In this document: in pieces, positions 28,989 to 38,789 of the stretch
How positions within the stretch are numbered: position 1 is the stretch's first letter
Layout: each line of letters begins with the position of its first letter
Assembly (NCBI RefSeq): GCF_023278085.1
Contig: NZ_CP066265.1
Location: forward strand, 248,001-312,000
Direction of reading: 5' to 3'
Length of the DNA stretch: 64,000 nt
Origin: Pseudomonas syringae
GTDB lineage: Bacteria; Pseudomonadota; Gammaproteobacteria; Pseudomonadales; Pseudomonadaceae
Made by a program: the position numbers and the translations under genes
Notes under the pieces: generated by a model
Told to the model about the DNA's origin: nothing
Database searches by the model: none
The model's input: only the letters and a program-made list of their open reading frames with translations

Positions 28989-30369
28989 AGCAGAAGGCAG
29001 CCGTGCGATCAAGCTGGCGGTGGTCGGTCACACCAATGTCGGCAAGACCTCGCTGCTGCGTACCTTGACCGGTGATGTGAGCTTTGGCGAAGTCTCCCAT
29101 CGACCCAGCACTACCCGTCATGTTGAGGGCGCACGCCTTTTTGTGGATGGGCAGGCGCTGGTTGAGCTGTATGACACGCCCGGTCTGGAAGACGCCATTG
29201 CGCTGCTCGATTATCTGGAGCGCCTGGACCGCCCCGGCGAGCGGCTGGACGGTCCGGCGCGTTTGGCGCGTTTTCTGGAGGGCAGTGAAGCGCGACAGCG
29301 TTTCGAACAGGAAGCCAAGGTCCTGCGCCAGCTACTCGACTCGGATGCAGGGCTGTATGTGATCGATGCGCGTGAACCGGTGCTGGCCAAATACCGTGAC
29401 GAACTGGCGGTGCTGGCCAGTTGTGGCAAGCCGTTGCTGCCAGTGCTGAATTTTGTCAGTACGCGTCAGCATCGTGAGCCTGAATGGCGAGAAGCGCTTT
29501 CTCGTCTGGGCCTGCATGCGCTGGTGCGTTTCGACAGCGTGGCTCCTCCGGAAGACGGCGGCCGACGTCTGTATGAAAGCCTGGCATTGCTCTTGGAAAG
29601 CGCGCGGCCTCGGCTGGAGCGCTTGATTGAAGATCAGGAGCAACAACGTCGGGCCAGAAAGCACAGTGCGGCGCGCCTGATAGCCGAGCTGTTGATTGAT
29701 TGTGCAGCCTGCCGGCGCAGCGTCGAGACCGCTCCGGAGCAGGAGCAGCAGGCGGTGGAAGCGCTGCGCAAGGCTGTTCGCCAGCGTGAGCAGCAATGTG
29801 TCGAGGCGCTGCTCAAGCTTTATTCTTTTCGCAAGGATGATGTGTCCACCAGCGACTTGCCATTGATGGACGGCCGTTGGGGTGATGACCTGTTCAATCC
29901 GGAAACCCTCAAGTTGATGGGCGTGCGCGTTGGGGGTGGTGTGGCCGCTGGCGCGGCGGCCGGGGCGGGGGTCGACTTGATGGTCGGTGGCGTAACGCTT
30001 GGCGCAGCGGCGCTGGTCGGAGCGATTGCGGGCGGCGCTCTGTCGACGGCGCGCAGCTATGGCGGGCGGTTACTGGGCAAGCTCAAGGGGCGCAGAGAAC
30101 TGACCGTGGACGATGCCGTGCTGCGCCTGCTCGCCCTGCGGCAAGGGCATCTGCTGCTGGCGCTGGGAGTCAGAGGCCACGCCGCCATCCACAGCATGGA
30201 ATTGACCACGCCGCAGGACAAGACCTGGCGCAAAGGCAAAATCCCCGAGCCTCTCTCTCGTGCCCGAGCCCACCCGCAATGGTCGACGCTCAACCCGCAC
30301 CCCAGACCGAATCAGGGCGAGAGGCAGGAAGCAATCGATGAACTGGCGGACGTGGTGTTGCAGGATTGA
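28981..30369 (+). CDS. GTPase with DUF3482 C-terminal domain
   Basis: 462 aa. N-terminal TRAFAC GTPase: P-loop GHTNVGKTSL (residues 16-25), switch I threonine in RPSTTRHVEG, and DTPGLED. The expected NKxD base-specificity motif is poorly preserved (LLPVLNFVSTRQ), so nucleotide preference is uncertain. The C-terminal part has a glycine/alanine-rich hydrophobic stretch (GGGVAAGAAAGAGVDLMVGGVTLGAA) that could insert in or contact membrane. The 8-bp overlap with the DUF2868 gene argues for a two-protein complex. Confidence 0.82.
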   Translation: MTEAEGSRAIKLAVVGHTNVGKTSLLRTLTGDVSFGEVSHRPSTTRHVEGARLFVDGQALVELYDTPGLEDAIALLDYLERLDRPGERLDGPARLARFLEGSEARQRFEQEAKVLRQLLDSDAGLYVIDAREPVLAKYRDELAVLASCGKPLLPVLNFVSTRQHREPEWREALSRLGLHALVRFDSVAPPEDGGRRLYESLALLLESARPRLERLIEDQEQQRRARKHSAARLIAELLIDCAACRRSVETAPEQEQQAVEALRKAVRQREQQCVEALLKLYSFRKDDVSTSDLPLMDGRWGDDLFNPETLKLMGVRVGGGVAAGAAAGAGVDLMVGGVTLGAAALVGAIAGGALSTARSYGGRLLGKLKGRRELTVDDAVLRLLALRQGHLLLALGVRGHAAIHSMELTTPQDKTWRKGKIPEPLSRARAHPQWSTLNPHPRPNQGERQEAIDELADVVLQD

Positions 30370-30384
30370 GCGTTGTTGATGCTG

Positions 30385-30635
30385 AAGATCGGACGCAGAG
30401 CGTCCGGAACGGCATGGCGACGCGGAGCGTCGCACGATAGTTGCGGTCTTCCAGGCACCTCTCGTTCCGCGCGCTCCAGCGTGGGAATGCCTGTCGTGAC
30501 GCTCCGCGTCACACATCTGCGCTGCACCACGGACTCAAGATCGGACGCGCAGCGCCGCACGATAGTTGAGGTTATCGTTCCGCACGCTCCAGCGTGGGAA
30601 CGCCTGTCGTGACGCTCCGCGTCACAAAATCTGCG
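30385..30635. repeat. Composite palindromic repeats, two units
   Basis: Two consecutive partial units of the ACGC-NNN-GCGT hairpin family, with GGACGCAGAGCGTCC, GACGCGGAGCGTC, ACGCTCCAGCGT and GTGACGCTCCGCGTCAC elements. They lie in the 435-bp gap between the DUF3482 GTPase and betI, before the BetI-type operator. Confidence 0.8.
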
Positions 30636-30710
30636 CCGCACCGAACCCCGATCAGCCCCGCCATCAAGCGCTTTTCAACGTGCCGTTTGCCACTGAAAAC
30701 TCGCCGCTGA

Positions 30711-30740
30711 TTTTTTATTGATTGATCGTTCAATAAAAAA
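30711..30740. promoter_or_regulatory. BetI-type operator
   Basis: Inverted repeat with 11-bp arms TTTTTTATTGA and TCAATAAAAAA around an 8-base spacer, 65 bp before the betI start. A long AT-rich dyad like this upstream of betI is the known target by which BetI represses bet genes in the absence of choline. The TTGA...TCAA core matches that pattern. Confidence 0.75.
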
Positions 30741-30804
30741 TCTTTAGACTGGCCCTGTCATTTCGATACAACGATCACTGCAGACAACCGGGAGATTCGC
30801 GCCA

Positions 30805-31398
30805 ATGCCCAAGGTCGGTATGCAACCCATCCGCCGCCAACAGCTGATCCAGGCCACGCTTACCGCGGTCGATCAGGTCGGCATGGGCGATGCCAGCATT
30901 GCCTTGATTGCCCGACTGGCAGGCGTCTCCAACGGCATCATCAGTCACTACTTTCAGGACAAGAACGGCCTGATTGCCGCGACGATGCGACACCTGATGA
31001 ATGCCCTGATCCAGAACGTCCGCGAGCGCCGACAGGCGCTGACCGACGACAGCCCCAGGGCGCACCTGCAAGTGATCATCGAGGGCAACTTCGACGCCAG
31101 CCAGGTCAGCGGCCCGGCCATGAAAACCTGGCTGGCCTTCTGGGCGACCAGCATGCATCACCCTTCGCTGCACCGATTGCAGCGTATCAACGACCACCGT
31201 TTGTATTCGAACCTGTGCTGTCAGTTCCGCCGTACCTTGCCACTGGAACAGGCACGCAGCGCCGCCCGCGGGCTGGCAGCCCTGATAGACGGGTTGTGGC
31301 TGAGAGGCGCGCTGTCAGGCGATGCATTCGACACCGAGCAAGCGCAACGGATCGCTTACGAGTACATGGATTTTCAATTGGCGAAATCGGCGAGCTAA
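30805..31398 (+). CDS. betI: Choline-responsive repressor BetI
   Basis: 197 aa TetR-family repressor. N-terminal [17 protein letters not shown], then [32 protein letters not shown] is the BetI helix-turn-helix; [28 protein letters not shown] is the distinctive ligand-domain segment. First gene of betI-betB-betA, with an operator 65 bp upstream. Choline relieves repression in characterised relatives. Confidence 0.96.
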   Translation: MPKVGMQPIRRQQLIQATLTAVDQVGMGDASIALIARLAGVSNGIISHYFQDKNGLIAATMRHLMNALIQNVRERRQALTDDSPRAHLQVIIEGNFDASQVSGPAMKTWLAFWATSMHHPSLHRLQRINDHRLYSNLCCQFRRTLPLEQARSAARGLAALIDGLWLRGALSGDAFDTEQAQRIAYEYMDFQLAKSAS

Positions 31399-31502
31399 GC
31401 GCTTTCGAAGCCCGCTCACCGAACGACTGCACCAGCCTGTTGCCGAACCAAGCCGGCACACTGAAATCAGTCATCGCCCCCCACTGAATTTGCGAGGACT
31501 TT

Positions 31503-32975
31503 ATGGCCCGTTTTGAATTGCAGAAACTTTACATCGACGGCGGCTACGTTGACGCCAGCAACCCCGAGACGTTCGACGCCATCAACCCGGCGAACGGCGA
31601 AGTCCTGGCGCAGATCCAGCGTGCCGGCAAAGACGACGTCGAGCGGGCCGTAGTTGCGGCTGAAAAAGGCCAGAAAATCTGGGCCGCCATGACGGCCATA
31701 GAGCGTTCGCGCATCCTGCGCCGTGCCGTCGACATCCTGCGTGAGCGCAACGATGAACTGGCTGCGCTGGAAACCCTGGATACCGGCAAGGCCATCTCTG
31801 AAACCCGCTACGTAGACATCGTGACCGGCGCCGACGTGCTGGAGTACTACGCAGGCCTGGTGCCCGCCATCGAAGGCGAGCAGATCCCGCTGCGTGATTC
31901 CTCGTTCGTCTACACACGCCGTGAGCCGCTGGGTGTGGTGGCGGGTATCGGCGCATGGAACTATCCGATCCAGATCGCACTGTGGAAATCCGCTCCAGCA
32001 CTGGCGGCGGGCAACGCGATGATCTTCAAGCCAAGTGAAGTCACCTCGCTGACCACCCTGAAGCTGGCAGAAATCTACACCGAAGCAGGCGTGCCGAACG
32101 GCGTGTTCAACGTGTTGACCGGCAGCGGCCGTGAAGTCGGCACCTGGATCACCGAGCACCCGCGCATCGAGAAAGTCTCCTTCACGGGCGGTACCGACAC
32201 CGGCAAAAAAGTCATGGCCAGCGCCTCGAGCTCGTCGCTCAAGGAAGTGACCATGGAGCTGGGCGGCAAGTCACCGCTGATCGTGTTTGACGACGCCGAT
32301 CTGGACCGTGCCGCCGACATCGCGATGATGGCCAACTTCTACAGTTCTGGTCAGGTCTGCACCAACGGCACTCGCGTGTTTGTGCCGAACGCCCTGAAAG
32401 CCGAGTTCGAAGCGAAAATCCTTGAGCGTGTAAAGCGTATCCGTGCCGGTAACCCGGAAGACGAGAACATCAACTTCGGCCCGCTGGTCAGCTTCGAACA
32501 CATGGAAAGCGTGCTGGGCTATATCGCCAAGGGCAAAGAGCAGGGCGCACGTCTGTTGTGCGGCGGCGATCGTCTGACCGGTGGTGTATTCGACAAGGGC
32601 GCCTACGTTGCGCCGACCGTGTTCACCGACTGCACCGACGAGATGACCATCGTGCGCGAAGAGATCTTTGGCCCGGTGATGAGCATCCTCGGTTACGACA
32701 CCGAAGATGAAGTGGTGCGTCGCGCCAACGACACTGACTTCGGTCTGGCCGCAGGCATCGTGACCCGCGACCTGAACCGCGCCCACCGCGTGATTCATCT
32801 GCTGGAAGCCGGTATCTGCTGGATCAATGCCTGGGGCGAGTCGGCGGCACAGATGCCGGTCGGCGGTTACAAGCAGTCGGGTGTCGGTCGTGAGAATGGC
32901 ATCAGCTCGCTGGCCCAGTACACGCGCATCAAATCTGTACAGATCGAACTGGGCGACTACGCCTCGGTTTTCTAA
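31503..32975 (+). CDS. betB: Betaine aldehyde dehydrogenase
   Basis: 490 aa, NAD(P)-dependent aldehyde dehydrogenase converting betaine aldehyde to glycine betaine. Catalytic glutamate in MELGGKSP and catalytic cysteine in [12 protein letters not shown]; the cofactor-binding GTDTGKKVM is also present. C-terminal [13 protein letters not shown] is typical. 104 bp from betI; AGGACTTT precedes the start. Confidence 0.97.
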   Translation: MARFELQKLYIDGGYVDASNPETFDAINPANGEVLAQIQRAGKDDVERAVVAAEKGQKIWAAMTAIERSRILRRAVDILRERNDELAALETLDTGKAISETRYVDIVTGADVLEYYAGLVPAIEGEQIPLRDSSFVYTRREPLGVVAGIGAWNYPIQIALWKSAPALAAGNAMIFKPSEVTSLTTLKLAEIYTEAGVPNGVFNVLTGSGREVGTWITEHPRIEKVSFTGGTDTGKKVMASASSSSLKEVTMELGGKSPLIVFDDADLDRAADIAMMANFYSSGQVCTNGTRVFVPNALKAEFEAKILERVKRIRAGNPEDENINFGPLVSFEHMESVLGYIAKGKEQGARLLCGGDRLTGGVFDKGAYVAPTVFTDCTDEMTIVREEIFGPVMSILGYDTEDEVVRRANDTDFGLAAGIVTRDLNRAHRVIHLLEAGICWINAWGESAAQMPVGGYKQSGVGRENGISSLAQYTRIKSVQIELGDYASVF

Positions 32976-33115
32976 ATACGGTTTCAGTGGCACGCGGCAG
33001 GCCTCAAGCAGACGCACTCAAAAGCTGCCTGCCGCACCCCATTTTCACGAGTATCGCCTGGCTGCTTCTGCTTGCGGCCAAGGCTTGAAACTCGCAGCTC
33101 TATGAGGGAGCCTCT

Positions 33116-34822
33116 ATGACGACTCAATCCGAATACGACTACATCATCATTGGTGCCGGCTCTGCCGGTAACACCCTGGCAGCCCGTCTCACCGAGGACG
33201 CAGGCGTCACCGTTCTGCTGCTGGAAGCCGGTGGCCCGGACTACCGTCTGGATTTCCGTACCCAGATGCCTGCCGCCCTGGCATTTCCGCTGCAGGGCCG
33301 TCGCTACAACTGGGCCTACGAGACCGAGCCAGAGCCGCACATGAACAACCGCCGGATGGAATGCGGTCGCGGTAAAGGCCTGGGCGGCTCGTCGCTGATC
33401 AACGGCATGTGCTATATCCGCGGCAACGCGATGGACTACGATGGCTGGGCAAAAGAGCCGGGTCTTGAAGACTGGAGCTACCTCGACTGCCTGCCGTACT
33501 TCCGCAAGGCCGAAACCCGCGACATCGGCCCGAATGACTACCACGGTGGTGAAGGTCCGGTCAGCGTGACCACACCCAAGGCGGGCAACAATCCGCTGTT
33601 CCACGCGATGGTCGAGGCGGGCGTGCAGGCCGGTTTCCCGCGCACTGACGACCTCAACGGTTATCAACAGGAAGGTTTCGGTCCGATGGACCGCACCGTG
33701 ACGCCTAACGGTCGTCGCGCCAGTACCGCTCGTGGTTATCTGGACGAGGCCAAGAAGCGCTCGACCCTGACCATCGTCACTCACGCGCTGACTGACCGCA
33801 TTCTGTTCGAAGGCAAGCGTGCCGTCGGCGTGGCGTACCTGGTGGGCGACAGCGACACCCGCATCCAGGCCCGTGCCCGCAAGGAAGTGCTGCTGTGTGG
33901 CGGCGCGATCGCTTCGCCACAGATTCTCCAGCGTTCCGGCGTTGGCCCGGCCGAGGTGCTGAACAAGCTCGATATTCCGGTGGTTCATGACCTGCCTGGC
34001 GTAGGCCAGAATCTTCAGGATCACCTGGAGATGTACCTGCAGTATGCCTGCACCCAACCCGTGTCTCTCTACCCTTCGCTGAAGTGGTGGAACCAGCCAG
34101 CCATTGGTGCAGAGTGGATGTTCCTCGGCACCGGCATCGGCGCGAGCAACCAGTTTGAAGCGGGCGGTTTCATTCGCTCCAGCGAAGCGTTCGAATGGCC
34201 GAACATTCAGTACCACTTCCTGCCAGTCGCGATTAACTACAACGGCACCAAGGGTGTTCAGGAACACGGTTTCCAGGCGCATGTGGGTTCCATGCGCTCG
34301 CCGAGCCGTGGTCGCGTGCAGGTCAAATCCAAAGACCCGCGCGAGTATCCGAGCATCCTGTTCAACTACATGGCTTCGGAGCAGGACTGGCAGGAGTTTC
34401 GCGACGGCATCCGCCTGACTCGCGAGATCATGCAGCAACCGGCGCTTGATCCGTACCGTGGCCGTGAAATCAGCCCGGGCATTGACGTGCAGTCCGATGA
34501 GGCGCTGGACCAGTTCGTGCGCGAGCATGCCGAGACGGCTTATCACCCGTCCTGCTCGTGCAAGATGGGCACCGACGAGATGGCGGTAGTCGATGGCCAG
34601 GGTCGCGTACATGGCCTGCAGGGCCTGCGCGTGGTCGATGCCTCGATCATGCCGATCATCACCACTGGCAACCTGAACGCACCGACGATCATGATCGCCG
34701 AGAAAATCGCCGACAAGATTCGCGGTCGCCAGCCGCTGCCACGCAGCTCTGCCGACTACTTCGTCGCAGGCGACAAGCCAGCACGCGGCAAGCCGCTGCG
34801 CGAGATCAGCCACCAGGCTTGA
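33116..34822 (+). CDS. betA: Choline dehydrogenase
   Basis: 568 aa FAD-dependent GMC oxidoreductase that oxidises choline to betaine aldehyde, membrane associated. N-terminal FAD-binding motif [21 protein letters not shown] signature [20 protein letters not shown], and the C-terminal active-site histidine region [10 protein letters not shown]. Lies 140 bp after betB with GGGAGCCTCT before the ATG. Confidence 0.97.
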   Translation: MTTQSEYDYIIIGAGSAGNTLAARLTEDAGVTVLLLEAGGPDYRLDFRTQMPAALAFPLQGRRYNWAYETEPEPHMNNRRMECGRGKGLGGSSLINGMCYIRGNAMDYDGWAKEPGLEDWSYLDCLPYFRKAETRDIGPNDYHGGEGPVSVTTPKAGNNPLFHAMVEAGVQAGFPRTDDLNGYQQEGFGPMDRTVTPNGRRASTARGYLDEAKKRSTLTIVTHALTDRILFEGKRAVGVAYLVGDSDTRIQARARKEVLLCGGAIASPQILQRSGVGPAEVLNKLDIPVVHDLPGVGQNLQDHLEMYLQYACTQPVSLYPSLKWWNQPAIGAEWMFLGTGIGASNQFEAGGFIRSSEAFEWPNIQYHFLPVAINYNGTKGVQEHGFQAHVGSMRSPSRGRVQVKSKDPREYPSILFNYMASEQDWQEFRDGIRLTREIMQQPALDPYRGREISPGIDVQSDEALDQFVREHAETAYHPSCSCKMGTDEMAVVDGQGRVHGLQGLRVVDASIMPIITTGNLNAPTIMIAEKIADKIRGRQPLPRSSADYFVAGDKPARGKPLREISHQA

Positions 34823-34826
34823 TCTG

Positions 34827-34857
34827 ACGACTGGCGTCCTCCCCGGACGCCAGTCGT
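34827..34857 (+). terminator. Terminator hairpin after betA
   Basis: Perfect 13-bp arms (ACGACTGGCGTCC and complement) with a five-base TCCCC loop, starting 4 bp after the betA stop. Only a short TT follows, so it is a strong hairpin with a weak T-run. Confidence 0.65.
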
Positions 34858-34884
34858 TCCGCACGCCCCGGTGTGAATGAATTT

Positions 34885-35045
34885 CACGACGCTTCCCGTC
34901 GCAAAAGGGACGCGGAGCGTCCTGAACGGCATACCAACGCGGAGCATTGGCACGATAGTTACAAGATTCTCTTCCTCACGCTCCAGCGTGGGAATGCATG
35001 TCTCGACGCTCTGCGTCGCAATGGACGCGGAGCATTGGCGCGAGA
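34885..35045. repeat. Composite palindromic repeat block
   Basis: GGACGCGGAGCGTCC, CCAACGCGGAGCATTGG, ACGCTCCAGCGT and GACGCTCTGCGTC elements with the ACGATAG linker. This version has the ACCAACGCGGAGCATTGG hairpin that also marks the 51-kb array. Lies between betA and the ECF sigma gene. Confidence 0.78.
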
Positions 35046-35112
35046 GCCAAAACGTTCAGATCCTACTCCCGACAGACGCCAATTGCCACTACCCCTCCGC
35101 TCTGCCACAATC

Positions 35113-35131
35113 GCGAATGATTCTCTTTAGT
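35113..35131 (+). promoter_or_regulatory. Possible Fur box upstream of the ECF sigma gene
   Basis: GCGAATGATTCTCTTTAGT resembles the Pseudomonas Fur site pattern (GAATGATTCTCATT) in its left half and centre. It lies 26 bp before the sigma factor start, where iron-starvation sigma genes normally have one. The right half is degenerate. Confidence 0.45.
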
Positions 35132-35156
35132 TAGAACTTTCTCATCGAGGCCGTGC

Positions 35157-35675
35157 GTGTCGTCAGTCCCAAGCGCTCATAGCGAAATCGTTGGTGCGTT
35201 GTATCGCGATCATCGCGGATGGCTGCTGGCCTGGCTTCGGCGCAATGTCGCCTGCCCACAACGTGCGCAAGACCTGAGTCAGGACACCTTCGTGCGCCTG
35301 CTGGGTCGGGATGAACTGCATCCGCCTCGGGAGCCGCGCGCGTTTCTGGCGACCATCGCCAAGGGCCTGATGTTCGACTACTTCCGTCGTGCCGCGCTGG
35401 AGCAGGCTTATCTCGGGGAGTTGATGCAACTGCCGGAAGCAGAGCAGCCTTCGCCGGAAGAACAGTTGCTGATTCTCGAAGACCTGAAAACCATCGATCG
35501 TCTGCTCGACACGTTGTCGAGCAAGGCACGGGCCGCGTTTCTGTATAGCCGTCTTGACGGTATGAGCCATGGAGAGATTGCCGAGCGGCTGGGCGTTTCG
35601 GTGTCGCGGGTCAGGCAATACCTGGCTCAGGCGATGCGGCAGTGCTATGTGGCGCTCTATGGCGAGCCGACATGA
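35157..35675 (+). CDS. ECF sigma factor, FecI/iron-starvation type
   Basis: 172 aa from a GTG start. Region 2: YRDHRGWLLAWLRRNVACPQRAQDLSQDTFVRLL; region 4: LLDTLSSKARAAFLYSRLDGMSHGEIAERLGVSVSRVRQYLAQAMRQC. This is the FecI group, which drives a TonB-dependent receptor gene after signalling through FecR. It overlaps fecR-like by ATGA. No receptor gene follows, which is unusual. Confidence 0.9.
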   Translation: MSSVPSAHSEIVGALYRDHRGWLLAWLRRNVACPQRAQDLSQDTFVRLLGRDELHPPREPRAFLATIAKGLMFDYFRRAALEQAYLGELMQLPEAEQPSPEEQLLILEDLKTIDRLLDTLSSKARAAFLYSRLDGMSHGEIAERLGVSVSRVRQYLAQAMRQCYVALYGEPT

Positions 35676-36655
35676 GCGCCAGACCTGTCTCCGCCCGTGT
35701 GCTCGATGCTGCCATCCAGTGGCAACTGGATCTGGATGGCACTCATGGCAACAGTGCTGAACTCGCCCAATGGCTGGCGGCGGACGAAGAACATGCCAGG
35801 GCCTGGCGTCAATTGGGCATGGTCAATCAACGTTTTGCCCTGCCAGCAGGTCCGGCGCGCAAGGCGTTGCAGCAATCACCCGGTACGCTGCGTCATAGCT
35901 TGCGCAAACTGGGCGGCAGTCTGGCGGTGATGTGTGTGGCGTTCGGTCTGGCACTGTTCATGGGGGATGGTTACCTGCCGGTGAATTACTGGCTGGCCGA
36001 TCAACGCACGGCCACCGGCGAACAACGCGAAGTGCGCCTCGCGGACAACACCCTGATTCGTCTCAACACCCACAGCGCCATCGACGTGCGTTTCGACGCA
36101 CAGCAACGCCGGATCATCCTGCAGGAGGGTGAAATACTGGTGCAGACCGGTAACCACGATGATCCACGTCCATTCATCGTGGAGACTCCGGACGGCAGCA
36201 TGCGCGCACTGGGCACGCGGTTTCTGGTCAGGCGCGAGTCGGGCGGGACGCTGTTGAGCGTCTTGCAGTCGGCGGTGGCAGCCAATTCCCGCAACACCAG
36301 CGATGGACAAGTACTGCGCGCAGGCCAGCAGATCCTGTTGACTGGCAACGGTCTGGGTCCGCTGCTCAGCATGCCTTCCGGTACTGATGCCTGGACACGG
36401 GGCATGCTGGTGGTGGATAACGCCCGCCTGGCCGACCTGCTCGCCGAGCTGGGACGTTACCGTGCCGGCCATCTGGGTGTTGACCCGCAAGTCGCTGATT
36501 TGCGCATCACCGGCACCTTTCCGCTGGCGGATACCGATCTGGCGCTCAAGGCGCTGCTGCCAACGCTGCCGGTGCAGATTGAGCAGCACACGAAATGGTG
36601 GGTCAACGTGCAGGCAAAGGACGGCCAGATTGACGACAGTCCGGCAAAACTCTGA
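35672..36655 (+). CDS. FecR-like anti-sigma/sigma regulator
   Basis: 327 aa. The N-terminal cytoplasmic segment carries a W-rich DUF4880-type region (AAIQWQLDLDG, then WLAADEEHARAWRQL). One transmembrane helix lies near residues 90-107 (SLAVMCVAFGLALFMG). The periplasmic FecR domain contains TGEQREVRLADNTLIRLNTHSAIDVRF and the C-terminal half resembles a secretin/TonB-short-N domain (LADTDLALKALLPTLPVQIEQ). Regulates the preceding sigma factor. Start at 35672 overlaps the sigma stop; earlier in-frame starts lie inside the sigma gene. Confidence 0.9.
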   Translation: MSARPVSARVLDAAIQWQLDLDGTHGNSAELAQWLAADEEHARAWRQLGMVNQRFALPAGPARKALQQSPGTLRHSLRKLGGSLAVMCVAFGLALFMGDGYLPVNYWLADQRTATGEQREVRLADNTLIRLNTHSAIDVRFDAQQRRIILQEGEILVQTGNHDDPRPFIVETPDGSMRALGTRFLVRRESGGTLLSVLQSAVAANSRNTSDGQVLRAGQQILLTGNGLGPLLSMPSGTDAWTRGMLVVDNARLADLLAELGRYRAGHLGVDPQVADLRITGTFPLADTDLALKALLPTLPVQIEQHTKWWVNVQAKDGQIDDSPAKL

Positions 36656-36773
36656 AACACACCTTTTCATGTTGCCAGCCAATTGCCCCTGACACTTTCC
36701 GGGTTTCATGCGGCTTGGTTTTACACGTCATTCAAGGGCACGCTCGGCGGTCCTCTTCGCCTGTGGATAATTC

Positions 36774-37907
36774 ATGAAAAGCCAAACCGTGCGTCGCTGG
36801 TCCATCGTCCATACCTGGAGCAGCCTGATCTGCACCCTGTTCCTGTTGATGCTGGCCATAACCGGGCTGCCGCTGATTTTTCATCATGAAATCGATCATC
36901 TGCTGGGCGACGCGCCGCACTACCGGGAGATGCCCGCCGACACGCCGCGCCTGGACCTTGAGCAACTGGCACGCGCTGCCGAAGCGCATCGCCCTGGCGA
37001 GGTGATGCAGTATTTCGGCTGGGATGACGAAGACCCCAATGGCGTGATGGCGATTACTGCGGCGACGGCGGGCACCGAGCCTAACTCATCCCACACCTTC
37101 GCCCTTGATGCGCGCACCGGCGAAGCGCTGGAAATGCCTTCGGCCAATGGCGGTTTCATGATGGTCATGCTGCGTCTGCACGTGGACATGTACGCCGAAC
37201 TGCCCGGCAAACTGTTGCTGGCTTTCATGGGGCTGCTGTTTGTCGTGGCGATCGTTTCCGGGACCGTGTTGTATTCACCGTTCATGCGCAAACTTGAATT
37301 CGCCCAGGTGCGAGCGAATAAATCCCGGCGCACGCGCTGGCTCGACCTGCATAACCTGATTGGCGTGGTGACGCTGACCTGGGCGCTGGTCGTCGGTGTG
37401 ACGGGCGTGATCAGCGCCTGCGCCGACCTGTTGATTGCCTCATGGCGCAACGATGCGCTGGCAACCATGATTGCCCCGTACAAAGACGCGCCGCCCCTGA
37501 CGCTGCGCGCCCCGGCGACCCGCTTGCTGGAAATCGCCGAATCCGCTGCACCCGGCATGCAGGCCGATTTCATCGCCTTCCCGGGTACGCGCTTCTCCAG
37601 CGAGCATCATTACGCGGTGTTCCTCAAAGGCAATACGCATCTGACTGCGCACCTCGCCACGCCGGTGCTGATCGACGCGCAGACCCTGCAAGTCACTGCC
37701 GTGGTCGAACGTCCCTGGTACATGGACGCTCTGGGCATGTCGCAACCTCTGCATTTCGGCGATTACGGCGGCATGCCGATGAAAATTCTCTGGGCAGTGC
37801 TGGATGTGCTGACCATTATCGTACTCGGCAGCGGGGTTTATCTGTGGTGGGTGAGGCGTCGTACCGCACGCTCGATGAGCGTTGTTCAAGCCCGGGTGAC
37901 GCAATGA
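36774..37907 (+). CDS. PepSY-associated transmembrane protein
   Basis: 377 aa with about four transmembrane helices: about residues 15-38, 140-162, 188-212 and 340-360. N-terminal WSIVHTWSSLICTLFLLMLAITGLPLIF and WLDLHNLIGVVTLTWALVVGVTGVI are the paired histidine-bearing helices of PepSY_TM proteins. Members often sit with siderophore receptor genes and are thought to help reduce or process ferric siderophores (inference). Here it follows FecI/FecR after 118 bp and overlaps the next small gene by ATGA. Confidence 0.85.
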   Translation: MKSQTVRRWSIVHTWSSLICTLFLLMLAITGLPLIFHHEIDHLLGDAPHYREMPADTPRLDLEQLARAAEAHRPGEVMQYFGWDDEDPNGVMAITAATAGTEPNSSHTFALDARTGEALEMPSANGGFMMVMLRLHVDMYAELPGKLLLAFMGLLFVVAIVSGTVLYSPFMRKLEFAQVRANKSRRTRWLDLHNLIGVVTLTWALVVGVTGVISACADLLIASWRNDALATMIAPYKDAPPLTLRAPATRLLEIAESAAPGMQADFIAFPGTRFSSEHHYAVFLKGNTHLTAHLATPVLIDAQTLQVTAVVERPWYMDALGMSQPLHFGDYGGMPMKILWAVLDVLTIIVLGSGVYLWWVRRRTARSMSVVQARVTQ

Positions 37908-38086
37908 GTTCGAGGCCGTCACGGTTCTGGAAGACCTTTGCGATACCTGGCGTACTGGCGTTGCTCATCGCGGTGGGCCTGTTCGCTGCGCTGCTGGGTG
38001 ACGGCTGGTGGGACACGCTGGCCTGGCTGGGTATGGGGCTTGCTGCCGGGTTGAGTATCCGGGGATTGCTGGTGCGGCGTGGCTGA
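37904..38086 (+). CDS. Small membrane protein coupled to the PepSY gene
   Basis: 60 aa. Two hydrophobic helices, IPGVLALLIAVGLFAALLG and TLAWLGMGLAAGLSIRGLL, joined by a DGWWD turn. The ATG overlaps the PepSY stop by four bases (ATGA), supporting real translation. Similar short proteins accompany PepSY proteins in iron-uptake modules; function unknown. Confidence 0.75.
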   Translation: MSSRPSRFWKTFAIPGVLALLIAVGLFAALLGDGWWDTLAWLGMGLAAGLSIRGLLVRRG

Positions 38087-38155
38087 TTGAAACGTCGATT
38101 GCAGACCTGCCACACGCTGACTAGTCTAGTAGGCTGTCTCATTCGAGGAACACCC

Positions 38156-38785
38156 ATGTCTGCGCCCACGATGACGTTGTACTTCAACGCAGCTTCGCCC
38201 TTTGCTCGCAAAGTGGTAGTGATGCTTCATGAAACCGCTCAGCTCGATCGCGTCGAGTTGCAGGCCACGGTGCTGACCCCGGTCAATCCGTCTGCAGAAC
38301 TCAATGAAGACAACCCGGCAGGCAAGCTCCCCGCACTACGTCTGGCCGATGGCAATGTCATTCATGACAGCCGGGTCATCCTTGATTATCTGGACCATCA
38401 GCATGTTGGCTTGCCGCTGATACCCCGTGAAGGTACGGCACGCTGGAGGCGCCTTACCCTGGCCTCACTGGCCGATGCTGTGCTGGACGCCGCCGTGCTG
38501 ATCCGCTACGAAACCGCCTTGCGCCCGCAGGAAAAGCACTGGGACCAGTGGCTGGACAATCAGCAGCAGAAGATTGAACGCTCGCTGCATTACTTCGAAA
38601 GCAACGCGATCACCGAGCTCAGCAGTTCCTTCGATGTCGCATCGATCAGCGTCGCCGCGGCGCTTGGCTATCTGGATTTCCGCCAGCCGGATCTCAACTG
38701 GCGCAGCACCTATCCGCGACTGGCGGCGTGGTACCTGGACGTCAGTCAACGCCCGTCGATGATCGCGACCCAGCCGCCGGTTTGA
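38156..38785 (+). CDS. Glutathione S-transferase family protein
   Basis: 209 aa. Thioredoxin-fold N-terminal domain starting MTLYFNAASPFARKVVVMLHE, with the likely catalytic serine in AASPFARK. The NPAGKLPALRLADGNVIHDSRVILDYL segment is the glutathione-binding site. The C-terminal helical domain is normal. The ATG at 38156 has GAGGAACACCC upstream. Substrate unknown. Confidence 0.9.
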   Translation: MSAPTMTLYFNAASPFARKVVVMLHETAQLDRVELQATVLTPVNPSAELNEDNPAGKLPALRLADGNVIHDSRVILDYLDHQHVGLPLIPREGTARWRRLTLASLADAVLDAAVLIRYETALRPQEKHWDQWLDNQQQKIERSLHYFESNAITELSSSFDVASISVAAALGYLDFRQPDLNWRSTYPRLAAWYLDVSQRPSMIATQPPV

Positions 38786-38789
38786 GTCA

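Noticed and set aside
32984..34864. 626-aa open frame on the minus strand opposite betA
   Set aside because: Antisense shadow; betA is unambiguous and the frame shows no recognisable domain.
36656..36773. Remnant of a TonB-dependent receptor after fecR
   Set aside because: Reading all frames of the 118 bp, I found no plug-, barrel- or C-terminal receptor-like sequence.
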